Below, piece after piece: positions 10,498 to 19,254 of a stretch of DNA of 64,000 bases (the stretch's first letter is position 1; every line of letters starts with the position of its first letter). Position numbers and translations under genes: made by a program. Source of the DNA: Agarivorans sp. TSD2052 (GTDB taxonomy: Bacteria; Pseudomonadota; Gammaproteobacteria; Enterobacterales; Celerinatantimonadaceae); contig NZ_CP096670.1 of assembly GCF_023238625.1 (NCBI RefSeq), positions 547,501-611,500 on the forward strand, in the 5' to 3' direction. The notes under the pieces are model-generated. The model saw nothing but the letters and a program-made list of their open reading frames with translations. It was not told the DNA's origin and ran no database searches.

Positions 10498-10528
10498 GGG
10501 TGTTAAGATCGATATCAGGGTGTCAGAT
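10498..10528 (+). promoter_or_regulatory. Direct repeat, candidate activator (PrsR) site
   Basis: GGGTGTTAAGAT at 10498-10509 and GGGTGTCAGAT at 10518-10528 begin exactly 20 bp apart (two helical turns). They lie about 75-100 bp upstream of the sigma-54 promoter at 10600, the usual range for enhancer-binding activators. Assignment to PrsR is inference from context. Confidence 0.4.
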
Positions 10529-10599
10529 ATTTTTACATTTCATTCATTCTTTCACCAGCCTCTTCATCTAACTTGTTGTAATAATTAGATATAAAAACT

Positions 10600-10615
10600 T
10601 GGCACTATGTTTGCT
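10600..10615 (+). promoter_or_regulatory. Sigma-54 promoter of the PEP-CTERM protein gene
   Basis: TGGCAC, five bases, then TTGCT is an exact match to the sigma-54 (RpoN) -24/-12 consensus. Transcription should start near 10626, about 35 nt before the ATG at 10661. PrsR, encoded in the same locus, belongs to the sigma-54-dependent activators and is the natural candidate regulator. Confidence 0.88.
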
Positions 10616-10660
10616 TTATTAAGCTTGTATCCGAATTACATGACCAAATGGACGGGCGAC

Positions 10661-11617
10661 ATGAATAAATTGAAAGTGACACTACTAGCAGCGAGCTTGG
10701 GTTTTGCAAGCATCTCAGCAAACGCTGTACTTATTACAGAATGGAGCTACCTAAACGACGCAGGCTTTGATGCATACACCTCTGATTTGGGTTCTGACCC
10801 AATCGATCAGACTGGTATCACTGCTACTGGTGAAACGTTAGACGAGTTTGACACGATGTTTGGTGGCGAATTACCAAAAGATTTGGCTTGGGGTAACCCT
10901 TGGATTCCGCAAAATCCAGAAGGTAAACAGAGCCAGTTAGTTATCGACGATGCTAAGGGTACAGCTTTAGGTGATGGTACAGTTCTAACCAGTAAAGTTG
11001 ACGGCGCGCTACAAGGTGGTTTGCTTGATACTGATTGGACTGACGGTACTGGCTTAGTTCATAACAACTACGGTGTATCTGGAGACTTTTTGGAAGGTGC
11101 ATTGTTGTATGATGGTCTTTTCCTAGCGCCTGCTGAGCCTTTTGCTACTCCGTTAGCTCCTGCACCGCTGTTAGTATTCGCAGTTTTGTTTGAAGAAACA
11201 ACTAACTACCCAGGTGGTGATTTAGTCGCCGGTTCTACTTGTGCTTATGGTGATGGTGTTACGGGTGAAGTGGGCACAGACAACGAGTTTGGCTGTTCAG
11301 ATTTGTTCACGGTTGTTATTCCTGATGACGTATCTTACACACAAGACCCTGATGGTACTCTTTACTTGTCAAATAACTTCCAAATTGATGACGAGTACGT
11401 TTACACCATTACAACACGTTTAGCTGGTCTAGAAGCTGTTGAGAACGTAGCTTGTGTAACTGGTGCAACTTGTTTAGGTTTCGTGACCGTTGAAGGTTCT
11501 GACAACGAATTAAGTGCAGCATTTTCTATCACAGCAACCTCAGTAACAGAGCCTGGTACCTTAGCTATCTTTGGTCTTGGTCTGCTAGGTTTGGCATCTG
11601 TTCGTCGCCGTGCATAA
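10661..11617 (+). CDS. PEP-CTERM sorting domain protein
   Basis: A 318-residue exported protein. The signal peptide MNKLKVTLLAASLGFASISANA is followed by an acidic, Asp/Gly/Thr-rich body with four cysteines in two close pairs (after residue 200 and near 265). The C-terminus is a PEP-CTERM signal: TEPGTLAIFGLGLLGLASVRRRA, that is an EP motif, a hydrophobic helix and a basic tail. XrtA is expected to cleave here and hand the protein to the cell surface. The frame is open back to 10607, but that would place the start inside the sigma-54 promoter, so 10661 is used. The mature function is unknown. It is the only PEP-CTERM protein in the window. Confidence 0.9.
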   Translation: MNKLKVTLLAASLGFASISANAVLITEWSYLNDAGFDAYTSDLGSDPIDQTGITATGETLDEFDTMFGGELPKDLAWGNPWIPQNPEGKQSQLVIDDAKGTALGDGTVLTSKVDGALQGGLLDTDWTDGTGLVHNNYGVSGDFLEGALLYDGLFLAPAEPFATPLAPAPLLVFAVLFEETTNYPGGDLVAGSTCAYGDGVTGEVGTDNEFGCSDLFTVVIPDDVSYTQDPDGTLYLSNNFQIDDEYVYTITTRLAGLEAVENVACVTGATCLGFVTVEGSDNELSAAFSITATSVTEPGTLAIFGLGLLGLASVRRRA

Positions 11618-11657
11618 TGCTTAATTAAACGTCGCTAACATTTAGCATTGCATACAT

Positions 11658-11689
11658 AAAGCGCAGACTCGTTCTGCGCTTTTTTTTTC
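11658..11689 (+). terminator. Terminator after the PEP-CTERM gene
   Basis: AAAGCGCAG at 11658-11666 pairs with CTGCGCTTT at 11674-11682, followed by a T-run of about nine. It isolates the sigma-54 transcript from the next gene. Confidence 0.93.
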
Positions 11690-11773
11690 TGCCAACCTGC
11701 CCCCTATCATTCCAGCTATGTTCTAAACTATAAATGCAGCGTTTTGGCTAATTAGACACTTTGAGAGCCACTT

Positions 11774-12730
11774 ATGATTCGAAACAAGTTTGTGAAAAAT
11801 CTGGCAACTTATCCCGTTATAGGTGCGGCAGTAAGAGGTGGTATTTCGCTATTGGTGAAGCGAGAAGCGAAACTTATTGCCCAACATTTCGCAGAGTATC
11901 TTCGCCCTGTTGTGGCTTATAAAAAAGATACTGTTAATGAAGCATTTCGGATCCGCCATGACGTGTACTGTGAGGAATTGAACTTCGAACCTGTTCGTGA
12001 AGACGGAATGGAGCAAGACGAATTTGATCAGTATTCTCGATTCTGCTTAATTGAACACAAGCCAACGACTAACTATGCGGGTTGTGTGCGAATTGTTTCA
12101 CCTTCTAATAGTGATGAGTTATTACCCATTGAAAAGTTTTGCTCTTCGGCGATTGAAGGTGCCAAGTTTCACCCTTCTCAATTTGAACGCAATGAGATTT
12201 GTGAAATTTCTCGTTTAGCGGTTCGTCCTCAGTTTCGTCGCCGTAAAGCCGATAATTTCGACGGTGCAGCTGCTGGTGCGATTAATGAGCAAACTTACTC
12301 AGAAGAAGAGCTACGTTGTTTCCCGTTCTTGGCTATTGGTTTGTATCTATCTATAGCGTCATTAGCGGTTAGAGCGGGCACACATCATGCTTTTGTTATG
12401 ATGGAGCCGCGTTTAGCGAGAAGCATGAGCTTTCTGGGAATTAAATTTGAACAGCTTGGGCCCGCGATTGAGTATCATGGCGTGCGAGCGCCTTATTACA
12501 TTAGTGCTTCAATGTTGACTCGTAGCTTGCCTGTGGGTTTTCAAACGCTAATGAATAATATCGATAAAGAAGTCGAGAAAGGCTGCATGGCCGCTCGAAA
12601 CAACGATGATAATGACGAGTATATTAAAAAAATGTATTCGCCAGACTTTGAGAAAAAAAAATCTCCCAATATGTCGATGCGGGAGAATTTTAAATGGTCT
12701 GATTCTAGCGGACTTTATATTCCGCAATAG
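11774..12730 (+). CDS. PEP-CTERM/exosortase-associated N-acyltransferase (FeeM-like)
   Basis: A 318-residue protein of the GNAT/acyl-homoserine-lactone-synthase fold. Typical segments are EAFRIRHDVYCEELNFEP (about residues 57-74), YAGCVRIVSP, EICEISRLAVRPQFRRR and FVMMEPRLARSMSFLGIKFEQ. This family is linked to exosortase A systems, and related enzymes (FeeM) join long-chain acyl groups from acyl-ACP to amino acids. The product here is not known. The gene has its own upstream region after the terminator at 11658 and converges with prsT. The C-terminal 50 residues are charged and less conserved. Confidence 0.85.
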   Translation: MIRNKFVKNLATYPVIGAAVRGGISLLVKREAKLIAQHFAEYLRPVVAYKKDTVNEAFRIRHDVYCEELNFEPVREDGMEQDEFDQYSRFCLIEHKPTTNYAGCVRIVSPSNSDELLPIEKFCSSAIEGAKFHPSQFERNEICEISRLAVRPQFRRRKADNFDGAAAGAINEQTYSEEELRCFPFLAIGLYLSIASLAVRAGTHHAFVMMEPRLARSMSFLGIKFEQLGPAIEYHGVRAPYYISASMLTRSLPVGFQTLMNNIDKEVEKGCMAARNNDDNDEYIKKMYSPDFEKKKSPNMSMRENFKWSDSSGLYIPQ

Positions 12731-12756
12731 TTGCCGTTAAACAACTATTGCGTTTA
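12723..12756 (+). terminator. Hairpin between convergent acyltransferase and prsT genes
   Basis: CGCAATAGTTG at 12723-12733 and CAACTATTGCG at 12742-12752 form a perfect 11-bp stem with an 8-nt loop. The hairpin overlaps the acyltransferase stop codon. The following T-run is short, so it may serve as a weak bidirectional terminator. Confidence 0.65.
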
Positions 12757-12762
12757 CCTTAC

Positions 12763-15522
12763 TTAGTTTAGCTGAGCTTCTAGCTCAGTTTTTTTATGGA
12801 CCAACGCTGGCTCTATATCAACTAGCTTATCCAACAATTCTTTTGCCTGAGTAGTTTGTTTGTTAGCAATCAACGCCTCAACATAATGCAATCCAATTTC
12901 GTTACTTGCTTGTAGTTGATAGCTCTGCTCTAGTATTTGTTGGGCTTCACTTGCCTTACCTGATTTCAATAGCATATAGCCATAAGTGTCTTTCACTTGA
13001 GCTAGCTCAGGTTTTAACTGGTGAGCCTTAAGTGCATATTCAAGAGCTTGATTATGTTGGTCTTGCTGGTGCAAAACCCATGCAATGTTGTTCAAGGCTA
13101 TAATGTTATTAGGCTCATTTTGCAGTATATTTTTATAGAGCTGCAAAGCTTGTTGAGGCTGCTTGTCCATTTGTAGTTCAGCGAGTTGTAATTTAAGGGG
13201 GGCCGCTAATTCACCATGCTCTTCTATTACTTGTGTGACGAAATCCTGTGCTTTAGCCAATTTTCCTTCTCGCTTGTAGCTTTGTATTAAGCGGCTCGCA
13301 GATTTAACACTTGGTAATTGAGCATATAGCTTTTCAAAGGTACTGGTCGCTTTCCCCCATTCTTGCTGAGCCGAATAAATAAAACCTTGTTGTTGTATAG
13401 CGGCTGGTGTTTCTAGCTGATTAGGAGGTAATTTGTTGAGCGCATTTTGGCTGCCATAGGTGTCGCCAGCTTTGAGTAATAATACGGAGTTAAGAAAATG
13501 TACTTTGGGATTAGTTTTGAATACTTGTGCAGCTCTATTACTTAAAGATACGGCTTCACTGAGCTGCCCTTTAGATTCGAGGACATTGATATTTTTTAAG
13601 TAGGCAACTAAAGATAGTGGAGAGCCATCCAACCAAGCTTGGTAAGTAGAATGGGCTTTTTCTGGCTGGCCTGTTTGTAAGTATAGGTCGCCAATTTGCC
13701 GCCAATGACGATCATTTCTCTGTAGCTCAGGGATTGCTGTTAGCGTGCTTAATGCAGATTGATATTCTTTTTGAGCGGTTAAAAGTAGCGCTTTTTGCTC
13801 AAGTAAGGTGGTGGAAGCCGGTAACAACAAAAGCTGTTCGTCAACGAGTACCTGCACTTGCTCCAACTTGTTAATTTGATTGGCATAAGTGGCCAAGTAT
13901 TTGAATACGCTTTGGTTCTCTGGGTTTTCGCTCTTTAGTTGGTAAGCTTGCTTATAGGCCTCTTCGGTTTTTCCCTGATGCGCTAATACCGAAGAGCTGA
14001 ATAGCCTAGCAGTTAAGTCTTGAGGGTTTACTTTTAAGATATCTTGGTAGGTTTGGAGTGCTTCGTCGTATTTTTCTTGTTGCTCTAGCATTGTGCCGAG
14101 GTAGAGTCGTACCGCTTGATCTTGCGGGATATTTGCTAACCACTCTCGTAACATCGGAATGACTTGTTCAATACCATCATTTTGGTAGTAATAAGCTTGT
14201 TGCCCTAAGAACGCTTGTGAGTGGGCAGGGTATTCATCAAGAACTTCTTGAAGAACGTTGATGGCGTTCGGATCATTACGTTTAACTAATAATAGCCCCA
14301 AACGCGTTTTTTCTGGTAAACCACCAGACTTAGCCGCTTTTTCTGCAAGGTTTAACGCCTCGTCATTTCGACCTAATTGATTCAGTTGTAGACTAGCATT
14401 ACTGAGAAAAGCAGCGTTTTCCAGAGAAGAAGAGTCTTGCTGGTTTAATTGATCGATGGCTCCGTCTAACTGACCAAGTCTAAATTGAGTCGATACTAAC
14501 AGCCTCTGAGCGAGTTGGTTTGAAGGGTCATTGCTAACAACCCTAGAGAGTAGCGGTAATGCCTGCTCATTATTGTTTAATCGATAGGCTGATACGCCAG
14601 CTACCATTTGCGTGGAAGGATTATTGGAACCGTTTTGGAGGGCCCTTGTTGCATGAGTGTATGCATCTAGATAGTTTTGTTTTTCATAAAAAATATAAGC
14701 TTTTAGCTGATTCGTCAGCATATGGTTTGGGGCTACCTTCAATAACTTATCTAAATAGGGTTCAGCTTCATCAAACTGTTTGTTTTTAACCAAGGCTTGC
14801 GCTAGATATAGAGTGAATTGCACCGCCTCTGGCGCTAACTCGACTGCTTGTTGGTATGAGGCAACGGCTGTGGCATTATCGTTTGCTAACGACGCTAGGT
14901 GTCCTTTGAGGAGCCAAACATCGGTATTGTCGGGGGCTTCTTGGCTCAATTGGTTAATGGTTTCATTGGCACTAGCCAGTTGTTGCTCAGCGGCTGAAAT
15001 ACTGGCTTTCACCATGGTAGAATAGGTTCCTTCTATTCCCAGATCTTGAGCTTGACTCAAGGTTGTTTTCGCCTTGTCTACTTGACCATTTCTAAACAGC
15101 GCTAAAGCATGAATGGCTAATACTTCCGTTTCTACTTCGATACTCAAACGGCGATTTTCGAGCAGCAATTCCTCAATGTTTTCAGGTTGACCTTGATTCA
15201 AGTAAGTTCTTGCGAGTAAGGGGATAAGTTGATCTTTGTCAGCATTGAGCTCTAGCGCCCGCTCTAATTCTTTTTCAGCCGCTAGGTAATTACCACGTTC
15301 TAGATATATTTTGCCTAGAGTTAGCCTGGCTTGAGCTAAGTTAGCGTCTTTCTTAATCGCATTTTTTAGTTCGATAATCGCTGCGTTTTGGTTGTTCTCA
15401 GAAAGATAGCTAGACGCATTAGATAAATGTTGTTCGGCAGTATCCCCACCACAAGCTGTTAATGCGATAGTTAGGGCTGTAGTCGCCAGGATTCTTTTCA
15501 TTCCAAACCTATGATTGCTCAT
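12763..15522 (-). CDS. prsT: PEP-CTERM system TPR-repeat lipoprotein PrsT
   Basis: A 919-residue lipoprotein. The N-terminus ends in the lipobox LTAC followed by GGD, so it should be anchored to a membrane by its N-terminal Cys. The rest is a long series of tetratricopeptide repeats (for example AIIELKNAIKKDANLAQARLTLG and AALQLYKNILQNEPNN-type units). Length and order match PrsT of XrtA systems, thought to be a periplasmic scaffold for export and polymerisation. Two starts are possible: 15522 has an AGGGAAG ribosome binding site 3 nt upstream, and 15501 (MKRILATTA) is also plausible. It is divergent from tviB. Confidence 0.9.
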   Translation of the reverse strand: MSNHRFGMKRILATTALTIALTACGGDTAEQHLSNASSYLSENNQNAAIIELKNAIKKDANLAQARLTLGKIYLERGNYLAAEKELERALELNADKDQLIPLLARTYLNQGQPENIEELLLENRRLSIEVETEVLAIHALALFRNGQVDKAKTTLSQAQDLGIEGTYSTMVKASISAAEQQLASANETINQLSQEAPDNTDVWLLKGHLASLANDNATAVASYQQAVELAPEAVQFTLYLAQALVKNKQFDEAEPYLDKLLKVAPNHMLTNQLKAYIFYEKQNYLDAYTHATRALQNGSNNPSTQMVAGVSAYRLNNNEQALPLLSRVVSNDPSNQLAQRLLVSTQFRLGQLDGAIDQLNQQDSSSLENAAFLSNASLQLNQLGRNDEALNLAEKAAKSGGLPEKTRLGLLLVKRNDPNAINVLQEVLDEYPAHSQAFLGQQAYYYQNDGIEQVIPMLREWLANIPQDQAVRLYLGTMLEQQEKYDEALQTYQDILKVNPQDLTARLFSSSVLAHQGKTEEAYKQAYQLKSENPENQSVFKYLATYANQINKLEQVQVLVDEQLLLLPASTTLLEQKALLLTAQKEYQSALSTLTAIPELQRNDRHWRQIGDLYLQTGQPEKAHSTYQAWLDGSPLSLVAYLKNINVLESKGQLSEAVSLSNRAAQVFKTNPKVHFLNSVLLLKAGDTYGSQNALNKLPPNQLETPAAIQQQGFIYSAQQEWGKATSTFEKLYAQLPSVKSASRLIQSYKREGKLAKAQDFVTQVIEEHGELAAPLKLQLAELQMDKQPQQALQLYKNILQNEPNNIIALNNIAWVLHQQDQHNQALEYALKAHQLKPELAQVKDTYGYMLLKSGKASEAQQILEQSYQLQASNEIGLHYVEALIANKQTTQAKELLDKLVDIEPALVHKKTELEAQLN

Positions 15523-15570
15523 ATTCTTCCCTGTTTGTTGGATTGATATATCACCTTAAAATCATACAGC

Positions 15571-15663
15571 TTAATTAGCCTCATGTCCTACTTTGTGGGG
15601 TGATTTGTGGCTAACTGAACTTAGGCTCTTACTTTCTGTTTCAATATGCGGTTTAATTAGCCT
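15571..15663. promoter_or_regulatory. Intergenic direct repeat TTAATTAGCCT between prsT and tviB
   Basis: The 11-mer TTAATTAGCCT occurs at 15571-15581 and 15653-15663, 82 bp apart, with an inverted GGCTAA core at 15609-15614. The 9-mer TAATTAGCC recurs in reverse at 11746-11755, just before the acyltransferase gene. It could be an operator shared by genes of the locus. No regulator is assigned. Confidence 0.3.
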
Positions 15664-15685
15664 TAGAAAACTGTTTTCAAATTAA

Positions 15686-16966
15686 ATGGATATATACATG
15701 GACGTGAGTATTGCCGTAATTGGCCTAGGTTATGTTGGCTTACCTTTAGCTGTCGAATTTGCTAAAAAGCGCACCGTAGTGGGTTTTGATATCAACCAAG
15801 GTCGCGTGTCCGAGCTACAGCAAGGTGTTGATCTTACACAAGAAGTAAGCAAAGACGAATTACAGGAAGTTGCTGGAAATATGTCTTACAGTTGCCAAAT
15901 CGAAGACCTAGCAAAATGTAACGTATTCATCGTTACCGTGCCTACGCCGATTACTGAGCACAAGCAGCCAGACCTTACTCCATTGATTAGGGCTAGCGAA
16001 ACGGTAGCTAAAGTATTAAAGCCCAACGATATTGTTATCTATGAGTCGACTGTTTACCCAGGTGCGACAGAAGAACAATGTGTTCCGGTGCTGGAAAAAA
16101 ATTCGGGTCTAATATTCAATAAAGACTTTTATGTTGGCTATAGTCCTGAGCGGATTAACCCTGGCGATAAAACTCACCGTGTTTCTACCATTAAAAAAAT
16201 CACTTCAGGCTCAACACCTGAAATAGCCACTATCGTTGATAATCTTTACGGCGAGATTGTTGTGGTGGGGACTCATAAAGCCACTAGCATCAAGGTTGCT
16301 GAAGCTGCGAAAGTGATTGAAAACACTCAGCGTGATGTAAACATTGCCTTAATCAATGAATTGGCTCTTATTTTTAATCGCTTAGATATAGATACTGAAG
16401 CCGTATTGGAGGCTGCCGGTACCAAGTGGAACTTCTTACCTTTCCGCCCTGGTTTGGTTGGTGGCCACTGTATCGGTGTTGATCCATACTACCTCACTCA
16501 TAAAGCGGAATCGATCGGCTATCGCCCTGAAGTAATTTTAGCGGGGCGTCGTATCAACGATAATATGGGCCGTTACGTGGTATCACAGTGTATTAAAGCG
16601 ATGGTTAAGCGCAATATTTCTGTGGTGAACAGTAAGATACTTATCTTGGGCTTAACCTTTAAAGAAAACTGTCCAGATATTCGTAATACCAAGGTTATCG
16701 ATATTGTGCATGAGTTTGCCGATTATGGTGTGCAAGTTGACACCTATGATCCATGGGCGGATAAGCAAGAGTGTCACGATGAGTATGGTATTGACCTTGT
16801 TGAATCCCCTCAGGCTGATAGTTATGACGCGATTATTCTTGCAGTAGCGCATCAACAGTTTAAAGACATGCCGGTGGAAGATATCCGTGCGTTTGGTAAG
16901 TCTGAACATGTGCTTTATGATCTTAAATACCTACTGCCAGCTGACGCTAGCGACCTTCGCTTGTAA
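15686..16966 (+). CDS. tviB: UDP-N-acetylglucosamine 6-dehydrogenase (TviB/VipA type)
   Basis: A 426-residue nucleotide-sugar dehydrogenase that oxidises C6 of UDP-GlcNAc twice with NAD to give UDP-GlcNAcA. The N-terminal NAD fold has [16 protein letters not shown]. The centre has the family segments [11 protein letters not shown] and [15 protein letters not shown]. The catalytic Cys lies in [16 protein letters not shown], and [16 protein letters not shown] opens the UDP-binding C-domain. Similarity to Salmonella TviB is close along the whole length. A second in-frame ATG lies at 15698. It is followed 14 nt later by tviC, so the pair should make UDP-GalNAcA. Confidence 0.93.
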   Translation: MDIYMDVSIAVIGLGYVGLPLAVEFAKKRTVVGFDINQGRVSELQQGVDLTQEVSKDELQEVAGNMSYSCQIEDLAKCNVFIVTVPTPITEHKQPDLTPLIRASETVAKVLKPNDIVIYESTVYPGATEEQCVPVLEKNSGLIFNKDFYVGYSPERINPGDKTHRVSTIKKITSGSTPEIATIVDNLYGEIVVVGTHKATSIKVAEAAKVIENTQRDVNIALINELALIFNRLDIDTEAVLEAAGTKWNFLPFRPGLVGGHCIGVDPYYLTHKAESIGYRPEVILAGRRINDNMGRYVVSQCIKAMVKRNISVVNSKILILGLTFKENCPDIRNTKVIDIVHEFADYGVQVDTYDPWADKQECHDEYGIDLVESPQADSYDAIILAVAHQQFKDMPVEDIRAFGKSEHVLYDLKYLLPADASDLRL

Positions 16967-16980
16967 ATAGGAGTTTAATA

Positions 16981-18003
16981 GTGACTCGTTTTAAACAAGT
17001 CTGTGAGCAGTTGCAGGCACAGCCAAAGGTATGGGCGATTTCAGGGGTTGCTGGCTTTATTGGCTCTAACCTTTTAGAAGCCTTGCTAAAGCTCAATCAG
17101 AAAGTGATTGGTCTCGATAACTTTGCCACAGGTCATCAACACAACCTCGATGAAGTAAAGAGTTTAGTGACAGAACAGCAATGGCAGCAATTTCAGTTTA
17201 TCGAAGGGGATATTCGTAACCTAGATACGTGTAAACAATTTGTCTCTGGTGCTGATTATGTTCTTCATCAAGCGGCTTTGGGCTCAGTACCCCGTTCTAT
17301 TAATGACCCTATTACGACTAATGAAGTGAATATTTCAGGGTATTTAAACATGCTGGTGGCGGCCAAAGAGCTGCAAGTTTCGGCGTTTGTTTATGCTGCC
17401 TCTAGTTCTACTTATGGCGATCATCCTGATTTACCCAAAGTAGAGGGTGTTATTGGTAACCCGTTGTCGCCTTATGCAGTAACTAAATATGTCAATGAGC
17501 TTTATAGCTCGGTGTTTGAACGTAGTTACGGCTTTCCCTCTATTGGCTTACGTTATTTTAATGTGTTTGGTCCACGCCAAGATCCTAATGGGGCCTATGC
17601 GGCCGTTATCCCCAAATGGACCGCGGCTTTGATTGATGAAGAACAGGTTTTCATCAATGGTGATGGTGAAACTAGTCGAGACTTTTGCTTTATCGATAAT
17701 GTTGTGCAAATGAATATTTTGGCGGCAACCGCCGATCTAGCCAGCAGTGAAGTCTTTAATGTCGCGCTAAACGACCAAACTAGCTTAACGCAGTTGTACG
17801 ACCTTCTTCGTGACAATCTAGCTAAACATGGTGTTGAACGAGAAGCTAAGCCAGAGTATCGAGATTTTAGAGCCGGAGATGTAAGGCATTCAAGAGCCGA
17901 TATAAGCAAAGCTAATCAACTACTCGGATATGCGCCAGAATTTACTATTGGTCAGGGTTTAGCACTTGCGATGCCTTGGTACATTAATCAGTCTAGCCTC
18001 TAA
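16981..18003 (+). CDS. tviC: UDP-N-acetylglucosaminuronate/UDP-GlcNAc 4-epimerase (TviC/WbpP type)
   Basis: A 340-residue extended short-chain dehydrogenase. It has the glycine-rich motif [14 protein letters not shown], the AALGSVPRS active-site loop, the catalytic SSSTYGDHP and YAVTKYV (Tyr-X3-Lys), and [21 protein letters not shown]. It is closely similar to TviC of the Vi antigen pathway and to WbpP. With TviB it should supply UDP-GalNAcA. It starts at GTG with an AGGAG ribosome binding site 7 nt upstream and is cotranscribed with tviB. Confidence 0.93.
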   Translation: MTRFKQVCEQLQAQPKVWAISGVAGFIGSNLLEALLKLNQKVIGLDNFATGHQHNLDEVKSLVTEQQWQQFQFIEGDIRNLDTCKQFVSGADYVLHQAALGSVPRSINDPITTNEVNISGYLNMLVAAKELQVSAFVYAASSSTYGDHPDLPKVEGVIGNPLSPYAVTKYVNELYSSVFERSYGFPSIGLRYFNVFGPRQDPNGAYAAVIPKWTAALIDEEQVFINGDGETSRDFCFIDNVVQMNILAATADLASSEVFNVALNDQTSLTQLYDLLRDNLAKHGVEREAKPEYRDFRAGDVRHSRADISKANQLLGYAPEFTIGQGLALAMPWYINQSSL

Positions 18004-18105
18004 AATTTGATTAGATTGGTGCTGTTGGCTTACAGACTATGACAGCGTAAAGAGTTGAAGCAGTACTATGACCCTTTCAAGGAATGAAAGAGCGACCCAA
18101 GTAAT

Positions 18106-18136
18106 AAACCAGCGGCAAAATATTCGCTGGTTTTTG
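18106..18136 (+). terminator. Terminator after tviBC
   Basis: AAACCAGCG at 18106-18114 pairs with CGCTGGTTT at 18125-18133 around a 10-nt loop, ending in a run of T. It separates tviBC from the next gene, so those genes need a second promoter or read-through. Confidence 0.8.
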
Positions 18137-18198
18137 TCTTTATTATTTAGCTCGTTATGCCTTTTTAAGGGCTCGGACATTGCTGTGCGAGTTAGCCA

Positions 18199-19254
18199 AT
18201 GATGAGCGCTGCTAAGATACGTTGGCAAACCTTGGAAACCTTGGATGAGTTGTTTTCTTTAGAACAACAATGGGACCAATTAGCATTAACGTGCAGCGCG
18301 AGTTTGTTTAGCCAATGTCGTTGGGTGAAGCAGTGGGCTGAACAGTTTTGGCATTCAGGATGTTGTTTGAGCTGTTTAGCTGGATTTGATGGTGAGACCT
18401 TAGTTGCTCTGGCTCCATTCTACTCTCAAGTGGAAGGGCGCGGGCTAAAATTACAGCGTCTATCAGTGTTGGCTCAAGGAGAAGAAGAGCGTGCTGAACT
18501 GGCATCTGAGTATCCCGATATTTTAGTTGATCCTTTGTATAAGGGCATCGCTCAGCCGGTAATATTAGCATGGTTCACACAGCTTAAGGTGGATGTGTTT
18601 TATTGCCGAGCCTTGAAACAAAGCAGTTTGTTGTATGAGATTTTAGCTAGTCAGCCAAAGCTGATTGTGAATAGCGCTAGAGGCTACTCGTTGGGCTCTG
18701 AGGGGTGGTCAATCAATCAACTTAGCCGCAACGGGCGTTCACAATGGCGACGAGCTGATAAGGCGTTAAAGCAGCAAAATGCAGAGTTTAAATGGCTTAA
18801 CAGCGATGAGATTAACCTGCAGTGGTCAGCATTAATTGCTTTTCACCAAATTAGGTGGAAACAGAAAGGCAAAGCAGGGGCCTTTGCAGACTCTCGTTTT
18901 ATTGCTTTCCATGAACAGTTTGCTCAGGGGTGCCCGGAAAATGTTGCAATGAGCGGGGTCTTCATTGCAGGTAAAGCAATAGCGCTAAATTACTACTTAC
19001 TAGACCAAAATAATTTGTACTTTTATCAATCTGGTTGGGATGAACACACTTACTCTCGCTATTCGCCTGGCTTTGCTTTGCATGTCTGGAGCATTATTAA
19101 CAATCCGGTTACGCGCTATGATTTTATGATGGGGGCTCAATCAGCGAGTTATAAGGCCAAATTCTCATGTGATGAAAGCGCAATGGCCAATTTTTCTTTA
19201 ATTAAATCTCCTTGGAGGACAAGACTATTCAAACTCGTCAACAAAATCCTTTAG
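18199..19254 (+). CDS. CelD/BioF2-like GNAT acyltransferase
   Basis: A 351-residue cytoplasmic protein with the layout of the Acetyltransf_6 (CelD/BcsL) group. An N-terminal domain (LFSQCRWVKQWAEQFW, LVALAPFY) is followed by the paired GNAT half with RSQWRRADKALKQ (about residue 180), HQIRWKQKGKAGAFAD, GKAIALNYYLLDQNNLYFYQSGWD and YDFMMGAQSASYKAKF. Such proteins are common in polysaccharide clusters and probably acylate a sugar or an aminoacyl group; the donor is not evident. It has no strong ribosome binding site. The next gene's frame begins 43 nt before its stop. Confidence 0.8.
   Translation: MMSAAKIRWQTLETLDELFSLEQQWDQLALTCSASLFSQCRWVKQWAEQFWHSGCCLSCLAGFDGETLVALAPFYSQVEGRGLKLQRLSVLAQGEEERAELASEYPDILVDPLYKGIAQPVILAWFTQLKVDVFYCRALKQSSLLYEILASQPKLIVNSARGYSLGSEGWSINQLSRNGRSQWRRADKALKQQNAEFKWLNSDEINLQWSALIAFHQIRWKQKGKAGAFADSRFIAFHEQFAQGCPENVAMSGVFIAGKAIALNYYLLDQNNLYFYQSGWDEHTYSRYSPGFALHVWSIINNPVTRYDFMMGAQSASYKAKFSCDESAMANFSLIKSPWRTRLFKLVNKIL

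Noticed and set aside
15523-15685. Sigma-54 promoters or JUMPstart/ops elements in front of the polysaccharide operons
   Set aside because: I looked in this region and at 11618-11773, 25202-25496 and 38245-38502. No GG-N10-GC pair with the sigma-54 flanks and no GGCGGTAG ops element was found.
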